Assembly (NCBI GenBank): GCA_002428495.1
Contig: DIWR01000023.1
Coordinates: 62,001-126,000 of the forward strand
Length of the DNA stretch: 64,000 nucleotides
Direction of reading: 5' to 3'
Origin: Synergistaceae bacterium UBA6101
GTDB taxonomy: Bacteria; Synergistota; Synergistia; Synergistales; Synergistaceae
Positions within the stretch are counted from its first letter, which is position 1. Every line of letters begins with the position of its first letter. The position numbers were made by a program, and so were the translations under genes. This document shows positions 34,831 to 44,115 of the stretch, piece after piece. The notes below the pieces were generated by a model. It saw only the letters and a list, made by a program, of their open reading frames with translations, ran no database searches and was not told the DNA's origin.

Positions 34831-35465
34831 TCGAGCAGTTCCTCCAGGGTCACTATGCCGTATTTAAGAGAGAGGAGCATTGCTTCTGTCTTATTTTTTG
34901 CTCCAAGTTTGTCGTATATTGAGGCCAGGTGCGTCTGCACAGTTCTCTCGCTTATGAAAAGCTGTGTTGCTATCTCTTTTCCTGAAAGTCCGCGTGCCGC
35001 GAGGAGAAGGACCTCCCTTTCTCTTACTGAGACAGGCTCCGGAACGAAATCTCCTTCCTGCTCAACAGCACTTGCCACCTCGCTGTCAAGATAGAAGCCT
35101 CCCCGCGCAACGATCCTTATCGCTTTTGAAAGGGTTTCCATGCTTGCAGTCTTAAGAACGTAACCCCTGGCACCTGCTCTGAGTGATGCCATAACGTACT
35201 GCTGCGCATCGTAAGAAGTAAGCATCAGTGATGCAACGGGAAGAGATGCTTCCTTTATCTTTCGCGCGAGAGCTACACCGTCTATGCCCGGCATCCTGAT
35301 GTCAAGAAGGGCCACTTGGGGTCTGAGCTGCTGTATCCCTGCCCATGCTGATTCTCCGTCAGCGAAACTTCCCAGGATATTAAAATCTGCCTCTTTTGCC
35401 AGATAAGCTTTCATGCCTTCTCTGGTTAGCGGGTGGTCATCTGCAAGTACCAATGAAATTGACAT
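34827..35465 (-). CDS. NarL/LuxR-family response regulator
   Basis: A 212-residue two-component regulator. The receiver has DDHPLTREG, the phospho-acceptor Asp in VALLDIRMPGIDG near residue 55, and the conserved Lys in YVLKTAS. The C-terminal LuxR-type helix-turn-helix is LSGKEIATQLFISERTVQTH near residues 160-180. It is translationally coupled to its sensor kinase, which follows it. Its targets cannot be identified. GGAGGGAGG precedes the ATG. Confidence 0.92.
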   Translation of the reverse strand: MSISLVLADDHPLTREGMKAYLAKEADFNILGSFADGESAWAGIQQLRPQVALLDIRMPGIDGVALARKIKEASLPVASLMLTSYDAQQYVMASLRAGARGYVLKTASMETLSKAIRIVARGGFYLDSEVASAVEQEGDFVPEPVSVREREVLLLAARGLSGKEIATQLFISERTVQTHLASIYDKLGAKNKTEAMLLSLKYGIVTLEELLD

Positions 35466-35506
35466 TTTGTATCCTCCCTCCGTCTATTTTTACTTCTCGT
35501 GGTCTT

Positions 35507-36070
35507 TCAGGAACCGAGCCCGATCTCTTTTTCTACGGGCCTTAACGCCGTAATAGTCTGTTCTATAAGCGTTTCCATCGGGATGTTCAGTAATTCTGAT
35601 CCTTTTTCGATAACTTCCCTGTTTACCCCCCTGGCGAAAGCCTTGTCCTTCCATTTTTTCTTAACTGATTTCAGTTCAAGGTCATGGAGCGATTTGCTTG
35701 GACGGACAAGTGCTACCGCTGTTATGAATCCGGTAAGTTCATCTATTGTGTAAAGATATTTTTCGCATAGTGTTTCAGGTTTTATCCCGGAGTATTCCCA
35801 CCCATGAGCGAGCACAGCATGAACGAAATCATCTGGGTAGCCTTTTTCTCGGAGCATCTCCCCGCCTTTCATGGGATGGGTCTCTGTGCTGGGAAATTCC
35901 TCCCAGTCGATATCGTGCATAAGGCCGATCAGGCCCCAGTAATTTTCGTCTTCTCCGTTTTCCCGGGCAAACCATTTCATCGCCGCCTCAACAGCGAATG
36001 CATGTTTGATGTGCATCTCTTCCTTGTTGTGTTCCTTAAGGAACTTGATCGATTCTTCGCGTGTAAACAT
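35507..36070 (-). CDS. HD-domain phosphohydrolase-like protein
   Basis: A 187-residue HD superfamily protein. Metal-binding residues are visible as H in HIKHAFAVEAAMKWFA, the HD pair in LIGLMHDIDWEEF, and later His residues in THPMKGG and VLAHGWEYSG. Such proteins hydrolyse nucleotides or phosphate esters; the substrate is unknown. ATG 36070 follows directly on the dCMP deaminase stop with no gap and has AGGAGG, so it may act in the same nucleotide pathway; that is inferred. Confidence 0.82.
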   Translation of the reverse strand: MFTREESIKFLKEHNKEEMHIKHAFAVEAAMKWFARENGEDENYWGLIGLMHDIDWEEFPSTETHPMKGGEMLREKGYPDDFVHAVLAHGWEYSGIKPETLCEKYLYTIDELTGFITAVALVRPSKSLHDLELKSVKKKWKDKAFARGVNREVIEKGSELLNIPMETLIEQTITALRPVEKEIGLGS

Positions 36071-36562
36071 CTATTTATTTCCTCCTATTGAAAAATTATT
36101 CTTCACCGGCTCGTCATCTGGTATGCATACCGTTTCGATCCCCGACTGCAAAATGATCTCCCTCGATATCCTGTCCGGGTATGGATGAATATAAACAATA
36201 CGCCTGCATCCGCAGTTGATAAGGGCTTTAGTGCAGTAGACACACGGCTCATGTGTACAGTAAAGCCAGCATCCCGCAGTGGCTACTCCCGCATATGCCG
36301 CCTGTGCTATAGCGTTTATCTCAGCGTGGGATCCGCGGCAGATCTCATGTCTTTCACCTGAAGGGATACCAAGCTTTTCCCTCAGACATCCTGCTTCCTC
36401 ACAGTGTATTATTCCCTTCGGAGCTCCGTTATATCCGGTACTGAGTATTTGCTGGTCCTTTACAAGAACAGCTCCGACATTTCTCCTCATGCAGGTGCTC
36501 CTGCTGGCGACTACCTTTGCTATCATTAAAAAATAAGTGTCCCAGTCCGGACGGTTCAGCAT
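36071..36562 (-). CDS. dCMP deaminase family protein (ComEB-like)
   Basis: A 163-residue zinc deaminase. The zinc and proton-shuttle motif is HAEINAIAQ near residue 79 and the second is [13 protein letters not shown] near residue 103. N-terminal [20 protein letters not shown] matches the dCMP deaminase/ComEB group, which makes dUMP for thymidylate synthesis. An extra Cys/His set (CEEAGC) fits the second zinc site of the family. AGGAGAGG precedes the ATG. Confidence 0.92.
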   Translation of the reverse strand: MLNRPDWDTYFLMIAKVVASRSTCMRRNVGAVLVKDQQILSTGYNGAPKGIIHCEEAGCLREKLGIPSGERHEICRGSHAEINAIAQAAYAGVATAGCWLYCTHEPCVYCTKALINCGCRRIVYIHPYPDRISREIILQSGIETVCIPDDEPVKNNFSIGGNK

Positions 36563-36619
36563 GCGATCCTCTCCTGCGTGTATTCAAATGTTATATAAAG
36601 TATAGTTTATTTTGCACTA

Positions 36620-36666
36620 TTTATGTTGATAAAAACGTCAATGATCTTTCATTTTTTTATGTTGAT
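36620..36666. repeat. 11-bp direct repeats upstream of the dCMP deaminase gene
   Basis: TTTATGTTGAT occurs at 36620-36630 and again at 36656-36666 in an AT-rich gap (36563-36799) that otherwise holds no gene. They could be regulator sites or chance in AT-rich DNA. Confidence 0.3.
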
Positions 36667-36799
36667 CGAACTGATCCGGCGGTTACCGTATCCTCAAAAG
36701 CAATATAACTAAATATGAGAATAAATCATAAGTGGATTTATACTCTTTATTAAATTTACATGTTGGACAACTTTTTTTCGACAGGAAATTGCGGAGATA

Positions 36800-37318
36800 T
36801 CAAATATTTTTTATAAGTTTTTCTATTGCGGTCCTAAGTTCTTCATAAGAATGTCTGCGATCCCTCGCGCACTCCTTTGCCGGTCTGCTGCAGAGCAGGC
36901 ATGTACGTGGGGGGAGTCCAAGGTCTGATCTTGAGATAGTTTTTATCTGCACGATAATATCTATGTCGAAGATGCGCCCTTCAGGGATCCCTTCCTCTAT
37001 ACCGACAGCAATTTCCTTTGCTTTTTTTGCAGTAGTGAGATCTCCTGCAAAAAAACCCACCCAGCAAACTCCTGCCGCATTTGTGATCTTTTTTTCGCAT
37101 ATAGGACAGGATGTCCATTTTTCAATGAAGGCCTTGCCGAAGCTTTCCACGGCCCTTTCATCATTGGGGATGCGTTTGGGATATCCGGGAATGTTAAGGG
37201 TTATCTGACAGGCAAATACATTTTTAGAGAGGTGTGCGTCCCTGGTCCTTACCCTATCTTCTTTTCCTGAAAGTATTTCAGAAAGGATATTCTCAATGTC
37301 AGTTTTTTTTATGTTCAT
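36800..37318 (-). CDS. citX: CitX: apo-citrate lyase phosphoribosyl-dephospho-CoA transferase
   Basis: A 172-residue protein of the CitX (holo-ACP synthase) family, which attaches the 2'-(5''-phosphoribosyl)-3'-dephospho-CoA prosthetic group to the citrate lyase acyl carrier. The conserved segments are RIFDIDIIVQ and LGLPPRTCLLCSRPAKECA, followed by RRHSYEEL. It overlaps citC by 20 bases. The citrate lyase subunits citD, citE, citF and citG are absent from the window. A central Cys-pair (SCPICEKK) is present as well. Confidence 0.85.
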   Translation of the reverse strand: MNIKKTDIENILSEILSGKEDRVRTRDAHLSKNVFACQITLNIPGYPKRIPNDERAVESFGKAFIEKWTSCPICEKKITNAAGVCWVGFFAGDLTTAKKAKEIAVGIEEGIPEGRIFDIDIIVQIKTISRSDLGLPPRTCLLCSRPAKECARDRRHSYEELRTAIEKLIKNI

Positions 37319-38354
37319 GGATCAGTTTTTCAACGACGGCCCTTCCTCTTTCCGAAGATAGGTAATTCTGCGTAACAGCGGGGAGCATCCTTTTTAAGGC
37401 ATCCAGGTCGTTTTCGACTATGGCTTTTCGTACCCTTGAAGCTGACACAGCTGTTCCGGACGGGTCGTTCAGCCTTTTTATCTCTACAACTTCTACACCA
37501 CGCGGAGGGAGGACTTTTTTCATCATCTCGTTATACTTTGCTGTGATAGGACAAAATGGCTCTGTTCCAACGAAACGTTTTTTTATTGAGAGTTCCGGTA
37601 CGAAAAGGTTCGCAAAAAGGGTCGCGTCAAGTTCAGCCTGTGTTCCTGCAACAGAAGCCGTACATTTGTCCTTCAGGAAGTAAGTGGGGAACGTGGCTCT
37701 TGATACAGCGTAGTCACCGCTGGGGATCAGCCTGACATTTTTAAGGTCTTTCGTTCCCTCTTCAACCAGCATCATCCTGTCTTTGAAAGGAAAGAGAGAG
37801 AGGTCTTCCTGCACGATTATGACATATAGCCCGTCACATTCTTTGCATGCGGTCTCTATGAGATATCTGTGTCCATAAGTAAATGGGTTGCAGTTCATTA
37901 CAGCAGCCCCAATGTTGTCTTTACCCGAAAATATTTTGTTTTTCTGAAGGATCTTACGGTAATCGTCAGAAGATGGCTGTCCGGACTCCATCAGAACAAC
38001 AGTCTCAGTCCTCGCCAGTTCGCTGAAGCCCAGGTATGCAAATTTATCTGCCATATCACATTTAGTAAAGACGAAAAGGTGGAATATGTTGTTTTCACCG
38101 GCATACCGCAGCAAGTCAGATATCACCATGCCCGAGAGGCCGGCTTCCTGCCATTCTGGATCTGCTGCCACCATTTTTATCACTTTGCCCTGTATGCTTG
38201 CAGTCGCGATTATCTTTTCATCGTGGTTTTCTACGACAGCAGTACAGTCAGGGTTGCCTTCAAAGGTCAGGCCGTTTCTCTCAAGCAGAAGTCCCACCTG
38301 TTCTTTTTCATTTTTGTTGAGATTTTTTATCGTTCTGGTTTGAAGGCCAAACAT
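37299..38354 (-). CDS. citC: Citrate lyase ligase (acetate:ACP ligase) CitC
   Basis: A 351-residue two-part protein: an N-terminal GNAT-like domain (residues ~1-125) and a C-terminal nucleotidyltransferase-like ligase domain. The latter has AAVMNCNPFTYGHRYLIE with the HxGH-like GHR pair, FKDRMMLVEEGTKD and a late SGTAVSASRVRKA. CitC acetylates the citrate lyase carrier with ATP and acetate. It sits between an AMP-ligase gene (6-base gap) and citX. AAAGGA lies before the ATG. Confidence 0.88.
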   Translation of the reverse strand: MFGLQTRTIKNLNKNEKEQVGLLLERNGLTFEGNPDCTAVVENHDEKIIATASIQGKVIKMVAADPEWQEAGLSGMVISDLLRYAGENNIFHLFVFTKCDMADKFAYLGFSELARTETVVLMESGQPSSDDYRKILQKNKIFSGKDNIGAAVMNCNPFTYGHRYLIETACKECDGLYVIIVQEDLSLFPFKDRMMLVEEGTKDLKNVRLIPSGDYAVSRATFPTYFLKDKCTASVAGTQAELDATLFANLFVPELSIKKRFVGTEPFCPITAKYNEMMKKVLPPRGVEVVEIKRLNDPSGTAVSASRVRKAIVENDLDALKRMLPAVTQNYLSSERGRAVVEKLIHEHKKN

Positions 38355-38360
38355 TTAGTC

Positions 38361-39836
38361 TTAGTCCTTTTCAAGCTTTCTTTTTAAAATTTCGCCGATG
38401 CTCGATCTTGGCATCTCGGTGAGGAAATCGATTATTCTGGGAACTTTATAGTATGAAAGTTTTTTCTTGCAGTGTTCGATAAGGTCCTTTGAAGTGACCT
38501 TCTCATCCTTTTTCAGCACAACGAATGCTTTTACTATCTCTCCGCTTATTGAGCGGGGCACTCCTATGACTGCAGCCTCAGCTACTGCGGGATGTTCAAG
38601 CAGGACTTTTTCTACTTCCTGCGCATATACCTTGAAGCCCCCGACGAAGATCACCTCTGTCCTGCGTCCTACAAGGTAGAGATACCCATCCTTGTCGAAC
38701 CTGGCTATGTCACAGGTATCAAACCATCCGTCCACGAATCTCTTTGCAGTAAGCTCAGGGTTTCGGTAGTAGCATTTTGCCACATTGTCGCCCCTGATCC
38801 AAAGATGGCCTTCTGAGCCTGCGGGAAGGGCCGACCCTTCATCATTTCTTATCTCAGCCTCGACACAGGATAAAAGTGTGCCGACACTGCCCGCTTTTCT
38901 GTTCTCTATTCCGGGGGCGATCGATACGACCGAAGCTGCTTCAGTGAGGCCGTATCCTTCTATAACAGGAACGCCAAGATACTCCTGGGATCTTTTGTCA
39001 AAATCAAGAGGGAGTCTGTCGCCTCCGGAGAGTATGTATCTGAGGCTTTTGGGAGGTGTAATTCCCCTTGCTACCGTTCCAAGCAGGAGAGAAATAATCG
39101 TTGGAACGGCAGGCACGATAGTTACAGAGGCATTTCTCATAGCGTCCATTGCAGCTTCTGGGGGCATGAAGGTCGGAAGGACGACCTGACATGTGCCCTT
39201 GACAAGAGGGATCAGGGAACCGCATACAAATCCGAACGCGTTGAAATTGGGCAGAGCATTAAGAAAAACGTCGTCATCCGTCAGTTTGCCTATATGATCC
39301 ACACACGCGTTGATGCTGGCGTAAAGGTTGGCATGAGTCAAAGGGACGGCCTTCGGTTCGCCTGTAGTGCCGGAAGTGTAAAAAATTACGGCAGTATCTG
39401 TCGATTCTTCATCGGACGTTCTTCCCGCAATGCTTTCTACAGGGGCATCTAAAGAAGTGACGGCACAGGGTATGCCCTCCTCAGAGATAAGCGGGACTAT
39501 GCTTGATGAACCTCTGTAAGTTATTGAAGCAAAAACATCAGCGTGCTTGAGCTGTTTAATCAGAGAGACATAACCGCTTCTGGGATCTATGGGCACTACA
39601 GTACCTCCAAGCTTCCATATGGCTATCATTGATGCGAGCAATATCGGGCTGTTGGGAAGAAGGAAAGCCATTCTTTGTCCGGCCTTGAAGCCGCTTGAAC
39701 GGAAGCCTTTCTCGCATTCCTCTGTCAGTTCAAGAAACGCGCCGCCTGACCACCATGTTTTCTGCCACCATATAAATGGTTCTGTCCGAAGTGATTCAAG
39801 GTTTGATATTATGATATCTTCAAGTCTGGGAGCCAA
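38361..39836 (-). CDS. AMP-dependent acyl-CoA/acyl-ACP ligase
   Basis: A 491-residue adenylate-forming enzyme. The P-loop is FYTSGTTGEPKAVPLTH near residue 150. VIEGYGLTEAASVVS and WFDTCDIARFDKDGYL follow, with the hinge in LVGRRTEVIFVGGFK and a C-terminal lysine in RSSIGEILKRK. It would activate a carboxylic acid with ATP and load it on CoA or a carrier. Translation starts at TTG 39836 behind GGAGGGG. It lies between an M20 amidohydrolase gene and citC in a tight operon, which suggests a carrier-linked acid; that is inferred. The substrate is unknown. Confidence 0.82.
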   Translation of the reverse strand: MAPRLEDIIISNLESLRTEPFIWWQKTWWSGGAFLELTEECEKGFRSSGFKAGQRMAFLLPNSPILLASMIAIWKLGGTVVPIDPRSGYVSLIKQLKHADVFASITYRGSSSIVPLISEEGIPCAVTSLDAPVESIAGRTSDEESTDTAVIFYTSGTTGEPKAVPLTHANLYASINACVDHIGKLTDDDVFLNALPNFNAFGFVCGSLIPLVKGTCQVVLPTFMPPEAAMDAMRNASVTIVPAVPTIISLLLGTVARGITPPKSLRYILSGGDRLPLDFDKRSQEYLGVPVIEGYGLTEAASVVSIAPGIENRKAGSVGTLLSCVEAEIRNDEGSALPAGSEGHLWIRGDNVAKCYYRNPELTAKRFVDGWFDTCDIARFDKDGYLYLVGRRTEVIFVGGFKVYAQEVEKVLLEHPAVAEAAVIGVPRSISGEIVKAFVVLKKDEKVTSKDLIEHCKKKLSYYKVPRIIDFLTEMPRSSIGEILKRKLEKD

Positions 39837-39854
39837 TGCTTCCCCTCCACTCTA

Positions 39855-41045
39855 TTAAAGCGTCAATGCCATGTACGATTCCCATGCAGCTGAAAAGGGA
39901 AGCATGTTCTCAGGAATGTCATACCTGGGATGGTGAAGGCCATATTCCAGTCCGGTTCCCATGAGCATAAAAACAGACGGGACACATGAACTGAAGAAGG
40001 AAAAATCCTCTCCGGAGAGCAACGGCCGTTCCAACATCTTAATGCCATCCTCTCCAAAGAAAGGAATGCCGACATTTACTACCTTGTCTACCATTTCAGA
40101 GTCATTCTCCACCTGACCGTAATTCCTGGTGTATTCTACTGAAGCCAGGCCCCTGAATGCCTTGGCAATTGCAGGTGCAACGGTTTCGATCCTGCTCTGG
40201 ACAAAATCCCTTGTTTTTGGGCTGAAAGCGCGAAGCGTCCCCCATAAGTTGACCTGTTCCGGTATTACATTATAAGCGTAACCCGCCTCTATCTGCCCGA
40301 AAGATACTACTACAGGATCTCTTGGATCTATCTCTCTTGTAAGCATGGTCTGTATCGCTATCACGATATGAGAAGAGATAGTTATGGGATCAATGGTCAT
40401 ATGAGGCTCGGCTGCGTGGCCGGCAGTACCTCTGATGTCAATATGTATCCTGTCCGACAGGGCTGTAAGAACTCCTTTGCGCAGGAAAAGTTCACCATAG
40501 GGAATTTCTGACCACCAATGCAGAGAAGCTGCGTTTCCTATGTTAAAAGTTTCAAGAAACCTGTTTTCAACAAGGATCCTGGCTCCGCCCTTCCCTTCCC
40601 CCGCAGGCTGAAAGAGTAATACAACTTTTCTTTTTAATTCATCTCTGTGAAAGGAGAGTACTCTGGCTGCTCCAAGCAGAGAAGCCATATGGGCGTCATG
40701 TCCGCAGGCATGCATAAGGCCGGGCATGCAGGAAGAGAAGGAAAGTCCGGTCTCTTCTTCGACAGCAAGTGCATCCATACAAGAGCGCAAAAGGATGGCA
40801 GGCCCAGGCAGGTCTTTCCCTAAAATCCCTATTACGGATGTTGGAATTGCAAAACCTGAGATGACCTCCATCCCCTCGATAGAATCGAGTACCCTTGTTA
40901 TTTTGGAGGCGGTGATGTTTTCTTCGAACGCAAGCTCGGGGAACTGATGGAAATCTCTTCTCCAATCCCGCATTTCCTCTGAGATGTTCTCTGCTTCAGC
41001 CAGAAGCTGGGCTCCCAGAGCAGATAGTCCTGAATTATCAGACAT
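39855..41045 (-). CDS. M20-family amidohydrolase/aminoacylase
   Basis: A 396-residue metal-dependent hydrolase of the M20D group (hippurate hydrolase, IAA-amino acid hydrolase, N-acyl-amino acid deacylase). The metal site is MHACGHDAHMASLLG near residue 100, with FQPAGEGKGGA following and a dimerisation domain near residues 180-290 (RGTAGHAAEPHMTIDP). It releases an acid from an N-acyl amino acid or similar amide. GGAAGGAAG lies before the ATG, and the AMP-ligase gene follows after 18 bases. An acid released here could be the ligase's substrate. Confidence 0.88.
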   Translation of the reverse strand: MSDNSGLSALGAQLLAEAENISEEMRDWRRDFHQFPELAFEENITASKITRVLDSIEGMEVISGFAIPTSVIGILGKDLPGPAILLRSCMDALAVEEETGLSFSSCMPGLMHACGHDAHMASLLGAARVLSFHRDELKRKVVLLFQPAGEGKGGARILVENRFLETFNIGNAASLHWWSEIPYGELFLRKGVLTALSDRIHIDIRGTAGHAAEPHMTIDPITISSHIVIAIQTMLTREIDPRDPVVVSFGQIEAGYAYNVIPEQVNLWGTLRAFSPKTRDFVQSRIETVAPAIAKAFRGLASVEYTRNYGQVENDSEMVDKVVNVGIPFFGEDGIKMLERPLLSGEDFSFFSSCVPSVFMLMGTGLEYGLHHPRYDIPENMLPFSAAWESYMALTL

Positions 41046-41168
41046 ATCGGATACTTCCTTCCACCTTTAGAAAGCACTAGATGAATAATGGATTAGTTTA
41101 TCACAAATCGGGGATATAGTGTACAATTGTGCAGTCGGAAGGCCTTTCTTCCTAAATGATGACGGGGG

Positions 41169-42077
41169 ATGCTGAATCAGGTGGACCAGAATATGAAGGG
41201 GATAGCTGCTCTTTTTTTTGCTTATTTTATCTGGGGAGCGATGCCGGTCTACTGGAAAGCACTGGAAGCCCTTTCATCTTTTGAAATATTGGGGCACCGG
41301 GTAATATGGTCTGTGTTCTTTACTTTTCTTCTGATGTTCGGGCACAGAAACCGGATGATCTTCATGGATATGCTTAAAGAGAGAAAAAAAGACATCTTCT
41401 GGCTTGCAGGAGGGGGATTCCTCATATCTTTCAACTGGGGCCTCTACATATGGGCCGTCAACCATGGAAGGATACTTGAGACAAGCCTTGGCTACTTTAT
41501 CAACCCTCTTGTAAGCATGTTCTTCGGGATGATGTTTTTTATGGAAAAACTAAATAAAATTCAGACAATAGCACTTTGCCTTGCGGTTCTGGGAGTAAGT
41601 GTCGAGCTTATCTCAGTCGGATCAATTCCACTTGTTTCGATAGGCCTGGCTCTCTCCTTCGGGTCATACGGAGTTCTCAAAAAGGCAGTGAAGGCTAAAC
41701 CTGATATTGCGCTTTTCATTGAGACCCTCACAGTATCTCCAATTGCGATGACATTTCTCATGTTTCTCCAGAAAGAGGGGACTGCCTCTTTTCCTTATGA
41801 CGGTCTGACGAATATTCTGCTTGCAGGTACAGGGATCCTTACTTCCATTCCTCTCATACTTTTCGCTTATGGCGCAGCACGTGTCCCCCTCACGACTATA
41901 GGCTTCGTTCAATATGTTTCTCCAACACTCAGTTTCATACTGGGTGTCTTTGTCTACAATGAACCTATCCGGATGTCCAGGATAACCACATTTATTTTTA
42001 TCTGGGCAGCTCTTGCTGTCTATTCGGCAGATGCTGTCTTCAAAAGCAGGCGAAAGATCGACAGCAGTAAGGCCTGA
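41169..42077 (+). CDS. rarD: RarD-type EamA transporter
   Basis: A protein of up to 302 residues with about ten membrane segments. The opening IAALFFAYFIWGAMPVYWKAL and the following ILGHRVIWSV are typical of RarD, a drug/metabolite transporter subfamily of unknown substrate. The start is uncertain: ATG 41169 abuts a GGGGG run with no spacing, while ATG 41193 has AGGTGG eight bases upstream and matches the usual N-terminal length. The gene lies upstream of the acrR operon, which has its own promoter. Confidence 0.85.
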   Translation: MLNQVDQNMKGIAALFFAYFIWGAMPVYWKALEALSSFEILGHRVIWSVFFTFLLMFGHRNRMIFMDMLKERKKDIFWLAGGGFLISFNWGLYIWAVNHGRILETSLGYFINPLVSMFFGMMFFMEKLNKIQTIALCLAVLGVSVELISVGSIPLVSIGLALSFGSYGVLKKAVKAKPDIALFIETLTVSPIAMTFLMFLQKEGTASFPYDGLTNILLAGTGILTSIPLILFAYGAARVPLTTIGFVQYVSPTLSFILGVFVYNEPIRMSRITTFIFIWAALAVYSADAVFKSRRKIDSSKA

Positions 42078-42132
42078 CTTATTTTCGTTATTGTACCCGC
42101 AGTCAAATAACGGAGAATATTCCAGGTTTGTG

Positions 42133-42162
42133 TTGACATACATACTTCAGCGTATGTATAAT
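42133..42162 (+). promoter_or_regulatory. Promoter of the acrR-acrAB-tolC-type operon
   Basis: TTGACA at 42133-42138 and TATAAT at 42157-42162 match consensus exactly, with an 18-base spacer. An inverted repeat fills the spacer. Confidence 0.8.
42138..42159. promoter_or_regulatory. Putative AcrR-type operator
   Basis: ATACATAC at 42138-42145 and GTATGTAT at 42152-42159 are perfect inverted repeats around a 6-base centre, placed between the -35 and -10. The half-sites resemble the TACATAC/GTATGTA arms known from the E. coli acrR-acrA operator. Binding here by the TetR protein encoded just downstream would shut off the promoter. Confidence 0.65.
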
Positions 42163-42195
42163 TCGCTATGCAAATTTTTATATGGATGTGATGGA

Positions 42196-42816
42196 TTGCC
42201 AAGAAAAACTAAAGAAGACTCTATAAAAACCAGAAGCCAACTTCTTGAATCAGCTCTGGATGTTTTTTCTGAAAAGAGCTTTTCAGATGTCACGTTGAGC
42301 GAGATAGCAGAGCGGGTCGGGATGACCAAAGGAGCACTCTACTGGCATTTCAAAAGCAAGAGTGACATTCTTTCCAAACTTATCGGAGAAATATGGCTTG
42401 ATTCTGAGAGGGAATTTGCAGAAAAATTTGGTGAGCCTGAGACATTGGCGAATTTGCGTGACTACTACAAGAAAAAACTTGTGCCGCCCGACAGAAACGA
42501 CAGATTTATGAAGATCAATGCCATAATGCTGAGACGTTTTGAATGGCCGGATGACGTCAGGTCCAATGTTTTTTCCCTTCTGAAGCAACAGATAGCAAGA
42601 GAAAAGACGATGATAAACGATATTCTGCTGAGATCCAGGCAGGAGGGGACCATAAGGCAGGATATGGAGGCTGAGGATGTTTCTGCGGCGATAACCTCAG
42701 TCTTTTATGGTCTTTTTATATTAATGCTCAGCGAAATTGTTACAGAAGACCTCACAAGGTGTACAGATTTTATATGCAACGCATTCAGAAAAGAATTGCT
42801 TTGCAAAGAAAATTGA
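42196..42816 (+). CDS. acrR: TetR/AcrR-family repressor of the downstream RND pump
   Basis: About 206 residues. The N-terminal helix-turn-helix domain covers residues ~8-55 and reads like AcrR/TtgR: LPRKTKED, then LSEIAERVGMTKGALYWHFK. A larger C-terminal ligand domain follows. I place the start at TTG 42196, giving the family's MPRKTKE opening; the frame is open upstream but would read through the promoter and operator. The gene leads the acrAB-tolC-type operon and should repress itself and the pump until a toxic ligand binds. Confidence 0.88.
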   Translation: MPRKTKEDSIKTRSQLLESALDVFSEKSFSDVTLSEIAERVGMTKGALYWHFKSKSDILSKLIGEIWLDSEREFAEKFGEPETLANLRDYYKKKLVPPDRNDRFMKINAIMLRRFEWPDDVRSNVFSLLKQQIAREKTMINDILLRSRQEGTIRQDMEAEDVSAAITSVFYGLFILMLSEIVTEDLTRCTDFICNAFRKELLCKEN

Positions 42817-42847
42817 ACATTATTCAAGAAAGAGCGGGTGCGTTTAA

Positions 42848-44113
42848 ATGACATCTCAAGGGGAAGACCGAAAGATACAGATCAAAAACTCTTCGGGTAA
42901 GTACGGATGGATGAAGGCTGCTGCAATAATTGCAATAATTGTCGTGCTTGGATTTTCAGTAAAGGGCTATTTGAAATCCGATGCGGCAATTAAAAATCCT
43001 CAGATGCAGCCACTTGCCCCTGCTGTAGTTCTTTACACTGTGACAGAAAAGGACCTGTCTTCGAGCCGAAGTTTTATTGGGAAGGTGGAAGCTATCCAGA
43101 CTGTCTCCCTGAAACCCCAGGTTTCAGGAGAGATCGTTAAAGTTAACTTCAAAGAAGGATCCCTTGTAAAGACAGGACAGACCCTATTTACTATAGATTC
43201 GAGCCATTATCAGGCAACTGCAGACCTCAGAAAAGCTGAGCTGGAACAGGCTCAGGCCGGGCTGATAAAGGCTGAGAAGTACCTTGCACGCGTGAAGGCA
43301 GCAGATACGCGCAGCATTTCTGCGAGCGACATAGACGCGGCCGAAAGCGCTTTTTTGCAGGCCAAAGCCGGTGTCTCACAGGCTAAGGCTGTGTTTAGGC
43401 TTGCACAGATAGACCTTTCACATACACGGATAACTTCCCCTATAAGCGGGCAGATAGGAGCAGCTGCTTTTACAAAAGGAAATTATGTAACTCCTGTCTC
43501 CGGCCCTCTTGCAACGATAGTCCAGATGGATCCGATACGCGTCTCTTTTGCCCTACCCGACAAAGACTATCTTAACGAGCTGGAGCAGTTCAAAAAAAAC
43601 GGTCCGGTATACAAGACAACTTTGGTGCTTTCTAACGGCAGGGAACTCAATATGCAAGGGGAGCGCGACTTTGAAAGCAATAAAGTTGACGAAAGGACCG
43701 GCACCCTTGAGATGGTGATCCGTTTTTCCAACCCTGATGGTATCCTTATCCCGGGTTCTATGGTCAGGGTAGGGACAAAACCCGTCGAGAAAGATATGAG
43801 CATCGTTATACCGCAGGAATCGATATTGGCTGATTCACAGGGAAGCTATGTTTTTACTGTAGATGATAAGAACATCGCCCATCAGACAAGAGTAGAGCTT
43901 GGAGCCGAAGTAGGCAGCATGCGCAAGGTCGTCAAGGGCCTCAAGGCAAATGACAGGATCATCCGGATCGGTCTGCAGAATGTGCGCCCGGAATCCCCTG
44001 TTATACCTGCTCAGGCGGAAACGGAAAATAAAACTGCAGCAGAGATAGCAGGCCAGACCGAGGAAGAACTTTCCCTATCTTCGCCGGATTCTCAAAATAA
44101 AGAAGGAAACTAA
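42848..44113 (+). CDS. acrA: RND efflux periplasmic adaptor (AcrA/HlyD family)
   Basis: A 421-residue membrane fusion protein. It has an N-terminal membrane anchor ([18 protein letters not shown]) without a lipobox cysteine. The lipoyl half-motifs [19 protein letters not shown] and [14 protein letters not shown] flank an alpha-hairpin around residues 120-185. The beta-barrel follows. It bridges the AcrB-like pump to the outer-membrane channel. The C-terminal ~35 residues are a polar tail. It lies 31 bases after acrR and 2 bases before acrB. Confidence 0.92.
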   Translation: MTSQGEDRKIQIKNSSGKYGWMKAAAIIAIIVVLGFSVKGYLKSDAAIKNPQMQPLAPAVVLYTVTEKDLSSSRSFIGKVEAIQTVSLKPQVSGEIVKVNFKEGSLVKTGQTLFTIDSSHYQATADLRKAELEQAQAGLIKAEKYLARVKAADTRSISASDIDAAESAFLQAKAGVSQAKAVFRLAQIDLSHTRITSPISGQIGAAAFTKGNYVTPVSGPLATIVQMDPIRVSFALPDKDYLNELEQFKKNGPVYKTTLVLSNGRELNMQGERDFESNKVDERTGTLEMVIRFSNPDGILIPGSMVRVGTKPVEKDMSIVIPQESILADSQGSYVFTVDDKNIAHQTRVELGAEVGSMRKVVKGLKANDRIIRIGLQNVRPESPVIPAQAETENKTAAEIAGQTEEELSLSSPDSQNKEGN

Positions 44114-44115
44114 AA

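Noticed and set aside
36517..36708. 63-codon plus-strand frame upstream of dCMP deaminase
   Set aside because: It has no binding site, overlaps the deaminase start in antisense, and lies in AT-rich promoter DNA.
42013..42195. Longer N-terminus of the TetR protein
   Set aside because: The extra residues would be translated from within rarD and across the promoter and operator, and do not resemble TetR proteins.
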